From Rhodoferax sp. OV413 (GTDB taxonomy: Bacteria > Pseudomonadota > Gammaproteobacteria > Pseudomonadales > Pseudohongiellaceae): a stretch of 32,171 bases of DNA. A program made the position numbers and the translations under genes. Of this stretch, positions 24,300-32,171 are shown piece by piece. Under the pieces are notes generated by a model, which was given only the letters and a program-made list of their open reading frames with translations, searched no databases and was not told the origin of the DNA. The stretch covers positions 1-32,171 of the forward strand of contig CALQJO020000032.1 in assembly GCA_943330915.2 (NCBI GenBank), read 5' to 3'. Within the stretch, counting starts at the first letter, position 1. Each line of letters starts with the position of its first letter.

Positions 24300-25012
24300 T
24301 GTCGCATGATTATCAGGAACCCGAATCGCTCAGTATTGTCCCCGTCTTTGTCAATCACGCGCCACGTTTACCGCGACGCACCGTCTTCAAGTGGTTTGTC
24401 GCCGTGGCGACTGCGTTGAAACTGGGCGATGCATCCGTTTTCGGCGCTGAACCACTGCCAACTGCCCCTCCGGTGTCTGCCACTGGTTATGGCGGCGATC
24501 CCCGGCTAAACCAGGCTTACAGCCCCGGAGATCTGTGGCCGTTAACGTTGACTCGGGCGCAGCGTGTCGCCGCCACGGCATTGGCTGACGTCATACTGCC
24601 CGCCGACAGTCTGGGACCCGCGGCCAGCGATGTGCTTGTCATCGATTTTGTTGATGAATGGGTCAGCGCACCGTATGCCGCCCAACAGCTTGATCGCGAG
24701 ATTATGCTGCCGGGGCTGGATTGGCTGGATGCGGAGGCTGTCCGGCGCTTTCAGCAGGCGTTTGCAGCGCTGGCACCCGAACAGCAGCAGTCAATCTGCG
24801 ACGACATCTGTTTCGAACCAGATGCCGAAGACGAATTCAAACCCGCGGCAAGGTTTTTCAGCAGGTTTCGCTCGCTTGCCGCCGCCGCGTACTACGCCAC
24901 ACCACCGGGTTGGGAGGCCATCGGCTATGTGGGCAACCAGCCCTCATCAAGCTATGAGGGCCCGCCTCAAGAGGTGTTGACCAGGCTGGGCGTGGAACAG
25001 ACGGTACTCTAA
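24299..25012 (+). CDS. Gluconate 2-dehydrogenase subunit 3-like protein with Tat signal
   Basis: The 237-aa protein starts within the stop codon of the GMC gene. Residues 24-42 (LPRRTVFKWFVAVATALKL) form a twin-arginine signal with a hydrophobic core. The mature part shows the subunit-3 pattern (LTRAQRVAATALADVILPAD, FVDEWVSAPYAAQQLDREIM, FARFRSL-like FFSRFRSLAAAAYYATPPGW, EAIGYVGNQP). In characterised fructose and gluconate dehydrogenases the small subunit supports FAD-protein maturation and carries the export signal. This matches the lack of a signal on the GMC partner. The substrate still cannot be told. Confidence 0.87.
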   Translation: MSHDYQEPESLSIVPVFVNHAPRLPRRTVFKWFVAVATALKLGDASVFGAEPLPTAPPVSATGYGGDPRLNQAYSPGDLWPLTLTRAQRVAATALADVILPADSLGPAASDVLVIDFVDEWVSAPYAAQQLDREIMLPGLDWLDAEAVRRFQQAFAALAPEQQQSICDDICFEPDAEDEFKPAARFFSRFRSLAAAAYYATPPGWEAIGYVGNQPSSSYEGPPQEVLTRLGVEQTVL

Positions 25013-25103
25013 AATTTGCCTGACAACCGTGGCAACGCCGCGAGTAATAAACATCAATTGCAGTGCTGTGAGATCAACATACTTGATCAGGGAGTTACCC
25101 GAC

Positions 25104-26204
25104 ATGCTTAATACTCGTCGTCGATTTTTGCAGGGCGCTGTCAGCGCCGGATTGTATGCCGGACTGTATGCCGGACTGGGCGCCACCGGCCTGCGGATGC
25201 CGGCATTGGCACAAAGCACCGGACTGGGCCCCGCACCCATGATGCCGGGCCTGCACCATGTCAACACCAATGGCATGCGCATGGCGGTTTACGAGCAGGG
25301 TTCGGGGCCGGCCGTTGTGTTTTGTCATGGCTTTCCGGAACTGGCACTGAGTTGGCGCAATCAGATCGGGCCGGTGGCCGCGGCCGGCTTTCACGCCATT
25401 GCCCCGGATCAGCGTGGTTACGGGCTGACGGGAGGTTCTGATGATGTTGCCGATTACGGCATGGATGTGTTCTGCGCGGATCTGATCGGCATGCTGGATG
25501 CCAAGGGCATCGACAAAGCGGTGTTTGTTGGTCATGACTGGGGTGGCGCGGTGGTGTGGACTCTGGCGCGTGTATATCCGGATCGCTGCCTCGGTGTCAT
25601 CGGTTTAAACACCGCTGCCAACCGGCCAGGCAACCTGCCGCCGGTGCAAGGCAGCGAGCCCTCGCTGATTGTCAGAACCGCTGATTATTACTTCAACACC
25701 TTTCAGGAACCGGGGCGCGCAGAAGCGGTGCTGGAGGCGGATGTCCGCAAGTCGTTTGACTTCTTCCTGTCGCGCGGCGGCATGTGGAACAAGGAAGTGT
25801 TTGCAGGGTTGCCGGAAGATTCACCGCAGCGGCGCATGGATTTTCTGGGCATGTTGCAGCAAGGCATTGAGCCGGGGGAGCCTTTTCTCAGCCCCGAGGT
25901 CATGGACTATTACGTCAGCGCCTATCAGGCGACCGGCTTTACCGGTGGCTTGAATTGGTACCGCTCGGCAATGCGCACAGCGGTTGCGCTGGCGAATGCG
26001 CGCAACACCATTGATGTTCCCTGCCTCTATATCGGCGCAGAACATGACGTGATTCTGCCACCAGCGTCTGCCGATGGTATGGAGGACTTTATCGCGGATC
26101 TGGAAAAAGTGACGGTGCAAGACAGCGGTCACTGGACACAACAGGAACAGCCGGAGGAAGTAAATCGCATCATTGTGGATTGGCTGGCACGCAAGATTGC
26201 CTGA
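25104..26204 (+). CDS. Tat-exported alpha/beta hydrolase (epoxide hydrolase-like)
   Basis: The ATG with AGGGAG nine bases upstream gives a 366-aa protein starting MLNTRRRFLQGAVSAGLYAG, a Tat signal. An in-frame start at 25029 would bury it. The fold motifs are HGFPE (75-79, oxyanion loop), GHDWGG with Asp145 as nucleophile, GAEHDVILPP as acid and DSGHWTQQEQPEEV as the catalytic His. A nucleophilic Asp with HGFPE is typical of epoxide hydrolases and haloalkane dehalogenases, so it should open an epoxide or a carbon-halogen bond by an ester intermediate. Export is unusual for this group. A 12-bp repeat in the signal coding region (25147-25179) gives GLYAGLYAG. It follows the GMC operon by 91 bp and may share its transcript. 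Confidence 0.88.
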   Translation: MLNTRRRFLQGAVSAGLYAGLYAGLGATGLRMPALAQSTGLGPAPMMPGLHHVNTNGMRMAVYEQGSGPAVVFCHGFPELALSWRNQIGPVAAAGFHAIAPDQRGYGLTGGSDDVADYGMDVFCADLIGMLDAKGIDKAVFVGHDWGGAVVWTLARVYPDRCLGVIGLNTAANRPGNLPPVQGSEPSLIVRTADYYFNTFQEPGRAEAVLEADVRKSFDFFLSRGGMWNKEVFAGLPEDSPQRRMDFLGMLQQGIEPGEPFLSPEVMDYYVSAYQATGFTGGLNWYRSAMRTAVALANARNTIDVPCLYIGAEHDVILPPASADGMEDFIADLEKVTVQDSGHWTQQEQPEEVNRIIVDWLARKIA

Positions 26205-26224
26205 TCGTTCCCCACCTGAAACAA

Positions 26225-26258
26225 AAACCCCGCTCAACAACATTGCTGAGCGGGGTTT
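26225..26258. terminator. Bidirectional intrinsic terminator
   Basis: AAACCCCGCTCA (26225-26236) pairs with TGAGCGGGGTTT (26247-26258), a 12-bp perfect stem with a 10-base loop. It stands between the convergent hydrolase and receptor genes and has an A-rich left flank and a T-rich right flank, so it can end transcription from both sides. Confidence 0.9.
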
Positions 26259-26279
26259 CCGTTAGTTACCAGCCTGAGA

Positions 26280-29200
26280 TCAGAAGTTGAAATTCACCCG
26301 TCCGTAAACAACACGTCCCAGCACATCCTGTGATTCTGCCGCCACACCAGCAATCATGCCGGTTTGCTGCGGCATGCGGTCAGTCAGGTTACGTGCGCCA
26401 ACCGAAAGATTGACATCGCTGCCAAACAGCTCAAGCCCCCGGTAAGAGTAGAACATGTCCAGCTGAGTCCAGGTGCGCAGTTTGTCGGTGATACCACCCC
26501 ACTCATTGCCAGGAAACGCTGTCTGGAAGCTGAACTCGTTGGCATCAAATATCACCTCGTCCACATAGCGCGTGGTGGTGCTGACCGTGTGGTCGCCAAG
26601 TGACCAGTTGATGCGCAGGTTTGCACGAATTTTCGGTGTGGTTGGTACGGCACCGAACTGGTTATTCTGCCTGCCCACCGCCTCTCTGACAGGCTGATCC
26701 GCCGCCAGCTGGAAACTGTAGGTATCCATATAGGTCGCCTGTAATTGCATATCGATGTCGCCCAAGCCATTCAGGCCAACATCGTCCAGACTGAACCCAT
26801 AATCCATCTGCGTATCCCAGGCGCGCACCAGCATGGACGACGCATTGGAATCGCTTTGCAGGATGCGGTCGGGTGTGGTGTTGTCCTGGGGGTTAGGGAT
26901 AATGCGCTTGTCTGATCGCGGATCATTTTGCCAGCTCTGAAGCTGCGTCAGCGTAGGGAACGGGGCGGCCGTGGATGGATTAAATCCCGTTGCTTCGCGG
27001 AAGTTGCGGTAATCCGTGCGGATAATGTCCTGCGTGGTTGTACTGACAATGCGGTCCACAAAATCGGTTTCGCTCCAGGTCAGCGACCAGGTCAGGTTAT
27101 CCAGTAACACCAGGTCAACACCGAGGGAGAGACTATCCGAGGACTCGGGCGTCAGATTCGGGTTGCCTGTACGGCAGGAGGTGATGAATCCCTGAAACGA
27201 GGAGAACAGGTAATCCACGTTGCTCAATCCACACACTTCCGGCGAATCCAGTTGCGTCAAGGTGGGCACAATAAACGCCTCACCCATGGTGGCGCGCACG
27301 CTCAGCCAATCAGTCGGCACGTACACCAGGCCAAACTTGTCGACCACTGCACTCTGACCCGAGCTGAAGCTTTCATCCCTGGCGGCGGCTGACAGCTCCA
27401 GATTGTCCAGTACTGGAAAGGCGAGTTCGACAAAGAAGGAGTCGCTGGAACGGCTGACTTTTCTGGGCAGCGCCCGCACACCAATCAGCTGGTCATTTTT
27501 GATGGAGGTCGCGGTTGGGCCGTCCTTCTGAGTTTCTTCGCGACGCTGGTATCCGGTTGCCATGGCAACCGGACCACCCGGCAATTCAAATCCGCCCAGC
27601 GGCACGTCGCCCGAAAACATCAGATCAAAGGTCTGCAGTGTATTCCTGTCATTAACCCTTTCGTTGGTGTAGATCGCATCAGCAACGTGCTGAGGTGTTC
27701 TGAATCGGGCATCGGTGGCACCAAAGGGGTTGAAGCAGCTTTTGACATCTTTGACCACATCGCAGTTCAGGCCCTGTGCCACGGCACCGAGGCTGAATTG
27801 CTGGGTGCTTTGACCCACGTTGTCGTAATGGCTGTAGACGTAGTTGCTTGTGCCCTGCCAACCTTCCAGCATCGGGACGGCAAAATCCAGACCGGTTGCA
27901 AAGCGCAGTGCGCGCCGGTCACCGAGGTTCATCTGAATATGGCCAAACTCCTGCATGATGGTGGGGATGGTGTTGGCCTCTGGCTTGCCAAAGGGCAGCC
28001 ACTGCGAACCATTGATCCGCACATCCTCACTGAACGCAACCCCGCCCAGGGGATCGTTAGCGATGGAGGCAAAACGGTTATTGGCCAGCACAACGGCGCC
28101 CGCGGCATTACGCAGCGGCACGGGGCGGCCATAACCATCCAGGACGATGTTGCCTGAACTGTCCCTGCGTGGCGCGGCAAACAGATCAACACCGGTGGAT
28201 GTTTTTGCTCTGAAATTGTTGCCGGGCAATTCACCGCGCACAACCGGCAGGTCTTCCGATCGGGCACCCGGGTTGCCGGTATTGTTGCGGTTGCGGGTTA
28301 ACTGCCGGTTCCACATAACTTGGGTGCGGAAGGTCGTATCGTCGTTGATTTCCCAATTCATGTTCCCGTACAGGGACGCGGTATCAAACTCAGGCTGAAA
28401 ATCGCGGGTATCACCGAAGCTAAAGAAACAACGCCCCAACGCAGGGTTACCCCAGGCGTTGTTGCCATCGCTCACCTGATCCGCTTGAGTCTTGAACCCG
28501 CACGCCGGATCTGGCCGGCTGCGCGAGGTAGTGAGCAAATCGCCGTTGGCGTTGCGGTTGGGTACCAGGAAGTTGCCGGGGTTGGATCCGCCGTTATGGG
28601 TCAGGCCCGCTTTAACATAGTCTGGTCGCTCACCCCACTCGAGGGCGCCCGCGTCAACAAACGAGCCGGCAAACACCAGATCAACTGAATCAAAATTTCT
28701 GCCCATCAGAAACGAGCTTTCAGCCTTGCGGTAATCACCGCGGCTATCGCCTTCCTCAAAATATTCGACTTTGATGCCATCGTAGGAAGTGTAAGGAATC
28801 AGGTTCACCACGCCGGCCACAGCATCCGATCCATAGAGCGCAGCCGCACCATCGGTAACCACCTCCATACGTTGCAACGCAGAGGCGGGCAGCATGGATT
28901 GCACGTTATCGGTAGCGATACGTTTTCCGTCGATCAGGGTGAGCGTCGCGCGTGGGCCAAGGCCGCGCAGATTGAAGTTGGACGTGGTGCTGGTAACGCC
29001 TTGTATCGAGTTGGTCACCGCGGTGCCATTATTAAATGTCAGGTTCTGCACCACCTGCGCCATGTTGACGGTACCTTGGGCTTCGAGATCCTCGGCACTG
29101 AAACTTGTCACCGGCGACGCTGCGTTGAGACCTTCGCTACGTCGTATAAAGGATCCGGTAACAATGACTTCCTCTATTTCCGGTTCAGCCGGTTGCGCCT

Positions 29201-29306
29201 GGCTATTGCCGGCAAGCAACATTGAAGACATGGAAACAGCGAGAAAAATTGCACTGCGTTTGTAGGAAAAACCAATACGTGATTGACCAAGATGAGTAAC
29301 AGACAT
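26280..29306 (-). CDS. TonB-dependent outer-membrane receptor (1008 aa)
   Basis: AGGAG eight bases before the ATG starts a protein with a signal peptide ending MLLAGNSQAQ. The TonB-box-like segment is EIEEVIVTGSFIRRSEG. Plug motifs are NMAQVVQNLTFNNGTAVTNS, FNLRGLGPRATLTLIDGKRI and GAAALYGSDAVAGVVNLIPY. The barrel ends QDVLGRVVYGRVNFNF with the terminal Phe. The protein resembles receptors of the outer-membrane group that import oligosaccharides or other large organic molecules; the ligand is unknown. It converges on the hydrolase gene and diverges from the AraC-type regulator gene, which is the most likely controller of its transcription. No Fur box was seen in the promoter region, so an iron role is less likely. 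Confidence 0.93.
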   Translation of the reverse strand: MSVTHLGQSRIGFSYKRSAIFLAVSMSSMLLAGNSQAQPAEPEIEEVIVTGSFIRRSEGLNAASPVTSFSAEDLEAQGTVNMAQVVQNLTFNNGTAVTNSIQGVTSTTSNFNLRGLGPRATLTLIDGKRIATDNVQSMLPASALQRMEVVTDGAAALYGSDAVAGVVNLIPYTSYDGIKVEYFEEGDSRGDYRKAESSFLMGRNFDSVDLVFAGSFVDAGALEWGERPDYVKAGLTHNGGSNPGNFLVPNRNANGDLLTTSRSRPDPACGFKTQADQVSDGNNAWGNPALGRCFFSFGDTRDFQPEFDTASLYGNMNWEINDDTTFRTQVMWNRQLTRNRNNTGNPGARSEDLPVVRGELPGNNFRAKTSTGVDLFAAPRRDSSGNIVLDGYGRPVPLRNAAGAVVLANNRFASIANDPLGGVAFSEDVRINGSQWLPFGKPEANTIPTIMQEFGHIQMNLGDRRALRFATGLDFAVPMLEGWQGTSNYVYSHYDNVGQSTQQFSLGAVAQGLNCDVVKDVKSCFNPFGATDARFRTPQHVADAIYTNERVNDRNTLQTFDLMFSGDVPLGGFELPGGPVAMATGYQRREETQKDGPTATSIKNDQLIGVRALPRKVSRSSDSFFVELAFPVLDNLELSAAARDESFSSGQSAVVDKFGLVYVPTDWLSVRATMGEAFIVPTLTQLDSPEVCGLSNVDYLFSSFQGFITSCRTGNPNLTPESSDSLSLGVDLVLLDNLTWSLTWSETDFVDRIVSTTTQDIIRTDYRNFREATGFNPSTAAPFPTLTQLQSWQNDPRSDKRIIPNPQDNTTPDRILQSDSNASSMLVRAWDTQMDYGFSLDDVGLNGLGDIDMQLQATYMDTYSFQLAADQPVREAVGRQNNQFGAVPTTPKIRANLRINWSLGDHTVSTTTRYVDEVIFDANEFSFQTAFPGNEWGGITDKLRTWTQLDMFYSYRGLELFGSDVNLSVGARNLTDRMPQQTGMIAGVAAESQDVLGRVVYGRVNFNF

Positions 29307-29527
29307 TAACAGACTCCTAGTGATTATTTTTATTTTTGATCAGTAACACAAACACATTACTAACCAACGATCTTTAGGCAATCCCGAATACGAAGTCTTA
29401 TTCATTATGAAAATAAAGCCGACGAATAGTGAAAACCGCGGATTCCGGAAATCACTAGCATGATGGATTTTGAAAAAACAGGCTGAGCAGATCCTGCCCT
29501 GCGCTTGATTAGCGACGCTCAGCAGAG

Positions 29528-29557
29528 TTGACATGGGATCGTTTTGTCACTTATGGT
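29528..29557 (+). promoter_or_regulatory. Sigma70-like promoter of the AraC-type regulator gene
   Basis: TTGACA at 29528-29533 is a perfect -35 box, followed after 18 bp by TATGGT (29552-29557), a 4-of-6 -10 box. The start codon lies 38 bp further on. The rest of the 289-bp divergent region (29307-29595) holds no gene; GGATTCCGGAAATC at 29434-29447 is an imperfect palindrome that could be a regulator site for the receptor promoter. Confidence 0.5.
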
Positions 29558-29595
29558 GATTAAAGCAAACAATAAAAACAAAAGAGCAAAATGCT

Positions 29596-30657
29596 ATGAC
29601 TCAACACGTTGTGCAGTATTTTGTCAGTGCCCTGGCCATCTCTCAGCTGCTATTTATGGGTTTGTCTTACCTCACCCATTATGGCCATCACGCACTGAGT
29701 AAATTGGTCGCCAGCTATAGTCTCGGTCTCGCTTCTTACATCATCTTGATGATGCCCGTCATACAAGCTTCGCCCCTGCCCTTAAAGCAGATATTTCTGC
29801 TGCTGGCGATCATTTCACCATTTATGTTGTGGGTCATTAGTCACCGCCTGTTTACTAACCAAGTTAAAACACCAACATGGGCGTGGTCAGTGTTGCTGAC
29901 GTACATCAGCTTGCGACTGGTTGGCTCTTCGGCTGTTGCCTTGGGTTATGAATTGAACGGTCTGTTGTTTGCCGTCTTGATGTACCTGCCACTCATCGTC
30001 ATGCTGGCTTTTTCCTTTCACGCGATTTTTCTGGCAATACATCACTTTAACAACGACCTGGTTGAACACCGACGAAAATTGCGCGTTGCGTTTGTTTTCA
30101 CCATGGGACTGATTGTCAGCATTATTGTGGCATCCGGCTTTCTGCAGTTCCTGCCCGAGACCGTTCACATTTTCTTTATCGGCATGATGTTTGTGCATGC
30201 CCTGTTTTTTAATATCTTCATTTTTCGTTTGCACGAGGAATCCCCACGCGTGGCCGCATCCGGTGAGCCGGTGTCACAGCCAAACATCAGGACGTTTTAT
30301 TCCAGATCAGACAAGACTTTTTATGATCAGCTTAACGCGACCCTGGAGAGAGATCTGTTGTACGCGTCATCGGGTTTGACAATCACAAGCCTCGCGCACG
30401 CCATGCAGGTCAGAGAATACATGCTGCGGCGTTTTATCAACCAGAAATTGGGTTATCGCAACTTCAATCAGTTTTTAAACGAATTCCGCGTCAAAAAAGC
30501 CATAGAAATCCTCAAGGACAGTGGGGAGAGTGGCGCGAAAATATCCGGCATTGCTCTGGATGTCGGTTACGCATCGTTATCGTCCTTCAACAAAGCCTTT
30601 AAAGAACTGCATGGCGTGACACCATCGGCTTACCGCAACCGGTTGCTTGTGTCCTAA
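29596..30657 (+). CDS. Membrane-embedded AraC-family transcriptional regulator
   Basis: The first 210 residues of this 353-aa protein are strongly hydrophobic, with six or seven membrane segments (FVSALAISQLLFMGLSYL, IFLLLAIISPFMLWVIS, LLFAVLMYLPLIVMLAF, VAFVFTMGLIVSIIVASGFL, IFFIGMMFVHALFFNIFIF). The last 110 residues form an AraC double helix-turn-helix (LTITSLAHAMQVREYMLRRF, then YRNFNQFLNEFRVKKAIEIL and VGYASLSSFNKAFKELHGVT with PSAYR). The protein therefore senses a signal in or across the inner membrane and binds DNA directly. The divergent TonB receptor gene is its natural target. The M24 gene converges on it after 17 bp. A short upstream ATG at 29591 stops at once and is not used. Confidence 0.9.
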   Translation: MTQHVVQYFVSALAISQLLFMGLSYLTHYGHHALSKLVASYSLGLASYIILMMPVIQASPLPLKQIFLLLAIISPFMLWVISHRLFTNQVKTPTWAWSVLLTYISLRLVGSSAVALGYELNGLLFAVLMYLPLIVMLAFSFHAIFLAIHHFNNDLVEHRRKLRVAFVFTMGLIVSIIVASGFLQFLPETVHIFFIGMMFVHALFFNIFIFRLHEESPRVAASGEPVSQPNIRTFYSRSDKTFYDQLNATLERDLLYASSGLTITSLAHAMQVREYMLRRFINQKLGYRNFNQFLNEFRVKKAIEILKDSGESGAKISGIALDVGYASLSSFNKAFKELHGVTPSAYRNRLLVS

Positions 30658-30674
30658 AAATCCCTGAGGCAGCG

Positions 30675-32072
30675 TTACCTGACCAGATGAAACGCCGTCT
30701 GTCGTCGGTATACCCAGTGCCGCACACCGTCAGCGTCCAGGTAGGCCTCTTCCTCTTGGCGGCAGTTGGCCGGTTCTCCACTCCACTCGGGGATTGCCCG
30801 CGTGGCTTGCAGCTCGATGGAGTGCCAGGTGGATGGCAACAGCGGTGCGTCGCCGCGTATTGGCACACCTTCCTGCGCGTCCCAACGACCGATCATCGGC
30901 CCGGCGCCGTGTCCATGATCACCAATCGGGTGTGAATAAACAGTGCCGGTGATGCCTTCGGTGCTCATGCGCGCCAGTGTGGCAGCAAGAATTTCATTGC
31001 CAGTTCGCCCAGGCTCCATCTCTTCCAGCACCAGTTCCTGCATGCGGTTGGAGTCCGCAATACATTGCTGCAGGCCCGCCGGCACGTTGGTCTCGCCCGG
31101 TTTGAGTACGTATCCCAGATGCTGAGTGTCGGTATGCAGGTTCATGGCCACCACACCGAAGTCTGTCCACAGCAGGTCGCCCGGCAGGATGACGGTGTCG
31201 CCACTGATGCGTCCACTGCCCTGGCGCGACACATCCACAGAGGGCTGGAACCAGACCTGATAACCGAGCTCCTGCACACGCTGGCGCATCCACCAGATCA
31301 CGTCCTCCGTGGTGGTCTCGCCGGGGGTAATGACAGCATTCGAGAAGGCCTGCGAAATGATGGCGTGCACACTCTCGGTGATGTTGCGGTAACGCGGCAT
31401 CATCTCGGGTAAGCGCAGTGCCATGTAATTCACCGCCAGGCGCGGCTCGCGCACCACGCGCTCGACATAAGGGCCCAGCGCCTCCTCCAGCACTTCGCGC
31501 TCGCCGGCATGCAGGCCGTCGGCAAACGCCCACTCCGAGTCAATGTTGAGCGCAATATTGCGCGGGTTGCGCTCTTCAATCAGTTCGCGCAGCAGTCGCC
31601 ACTGTTCATCGCCCACCAGCTCGCTGGTGGCCTGAGTCGGCGCTGGCCGCGTTGAGCGGTAGGCTTCAAACACGCCGCCCTGACTGGTACCGCCCAGCGC
31701 AAGCCGCTCGACCGAGCCGTCGGGTTGCAAAGTCATCACATAAATAGAGCGGCGACGCGCTGCAAACGTGGTTGGCGAGGTAATCGACCAAAACACCGGA
31801 TCTTCAGCATACTCGCGCATCGACAGTATCCACATGTGCACGCCATACTCAGCCATCAGCGCCGGCAGCACCCGATCAAGACGCGCCTGCAGCCACGCCT
31901 GCTGCTCTACTGCCTGTTCACGCAGTGTAGGCAACTGATGCACGTGCGCAGGACTGGACGCCGGCACAAACACGGGCGCCTGGGCTAACACAGTGGGCGC
32001 CACCAGCGACATTGCCGGAGCAGTTAACAAGAGGGTGAGGACAAACGAGGGTAACGCGGTGGCTGATGTCAT
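30675..32072 (-). CDS. Secreted M24-family peptidase-like protein (Xaa-Pro aminopeptidase type)
   Basis: The 465-aa protein has a signal peptide cut after VLAQ (residue 31). The C-terminal pita-bread domain keeps the five metal ligands in order: Asp304 (LLWTDFGV), Asp315 (LHTDTQHLGY), His about 387 (SHPIGDHGHGAGP), Glu420 (WHSIELQATRAIPEW) and Glu about 442 (EEEAYLDADGV). The N-terminal half fits the creatinase-like domain of Xaa-Pro aminopeptidases. M24 proteins remove N-terminal residues, cleave Xaa-Pro bonds or hydrolyse C-N bonds such as in creatine; an exported form could act on peptides or other amides. No strong ribosome site is seen (GGA about nine bases upstream). It may work together with the receptor and regulator next to it, but this is inference. 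Confidence 0.85.
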   Translation of the reverse strand: MTSATALPSFVLTLLLTAPAMSLVAPTVLAQAPVFVPASSPAHVHQLPTLREQAVEQQAWLQARLDRVLPALMAEYGVHMWILSMREYAEDPVFWSITSPTTFAARRRSIYVMTLQPDGSVERLALGGTSQGGVFEAYRSTRPAPTQATSELVGDEQWRLLRELIEERNPRNIALNIDSEWAFADGLHAGEREVLEEALGPYVERVVREPRLAVNYMALRLPEMMPRYRNITESVHAIISQAFSNAVITPGETTTEDVIWWMRQRVQELGYQVWFQPSVDVSRQGSGRISGDTVILPGDLLWTDFGVVAMNLHTDTQHLGYVLKPGETNVPAGLQQCIADSNRMQELVLEEMEPGRTGNEILAATLARMSTEGITGTVYSHPIGDHGHGAGPMIGRWDAQEGVPIRGDAPLLPSTWHSIELQATRAIPEWSGEPANCRQEEEAYLDADGVRHWVYRRQTAFHLVR

Positions 32073-32171
32073 GGAGCAATCCGGTCGGTGTGTTAAAAAA
32101 TTCAGGCGGCTATACCCGTCAGTGTTACCTTTTGAACATCGGTCCGGGCGCTCGCGTGCTCAAGGGTAATC

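Noticed and set aside
26280-29306. Siderophore receptor
   Set aside because: No Fur box, siderophore biosynthesis or iron-reductase gene is nearby; the neighbours are an AraC regulator and hydrolytic or oxidative enzymes.
29340-29534. 64-aa open frame in the receptor/AraC intergenic region
   Set aside because: It overlaps the promoter region and has no ribosome site or recognisable feature.

Overview
The window looks like part of the chromosome of an aerobic, probably marine or freshwater gammaproteobacterium (inference). It has GC-rich coding DNA, three large TonB-dependent receptors, periplasmic PQQ-, FAD- and c-heme-linked oxidation, Tat-exported enzymes, a membrane-anchored AraC regulator and a Pseudomonas-like REP element. 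No rRNA, tRNA, CRISPR array or transposase gene was found.

Left part (1-11362) is an accessory region with much decay. It starts with a WYL-domain regulator cut by the window edge. A PhoX-family phosphatase and a TonB-dependent receptor follow as an operon, preceded by a striking array of 11-bp-spaced CTGTCAC-like repeats that reads as a PhoB (Pho box) promoter. Next are four gene remnants in a row: a [2Fe-2S] subunit fragment, an AbiEi antitoxin without its N-terminus, an AbiEii toxin with a large internal deletion, and a YcfP-like hydrolase without its N-terminus. An intact Fic protein follows, with a 40-bp tandem repeat in its promoter. A copy of the 3' tail of this fic gene lies about 6.2 kb upstream, on the other side of the phosphatase operon. 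Then come a small unknown gene, a SprT-like metalloprotein, an exported DnaQ-fold protein and a broken CIA30-domain gene.

Middle part (11478-14566) holds a membrane-anchored FMN-dependent glutamate-synthase-like enzyme and, convergent to it, a two-gene operon (unknown 119-aa protein plus N-formylglutamate amidohydrolase-like protein). This operon has a sigma70-like promoter, a leader RNA that folds as a closed multi-arm junction with two GNRA tetraloops, and an intrinsic-terminator-like hairpin whose U7 tract abuts the start codon. I take it as a candidate riboswitch or other regulatory RNA of a class I do not recognise.

Right part (14583-32072) is an uptake and oxidation locus. Leftward run cytochrome c protein, outer-membrane protein, PQQ dehydrogenase and a 1184-aa TonB-dependent receptor. 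Rightward run a GMC flavoprotein, its Tat-exported gluconate-dehydrogenase-subunit-3-like partner and a Tat-exported alpha/beta hydrolase. The divergent promoter region holds a perfect 18-bp palindrome. A third receptor, a divergently transcribed membrane AraC regulator and a secreted M24 peptidase-like protein complete the window. The natural substrate cannot be read from the sequence.
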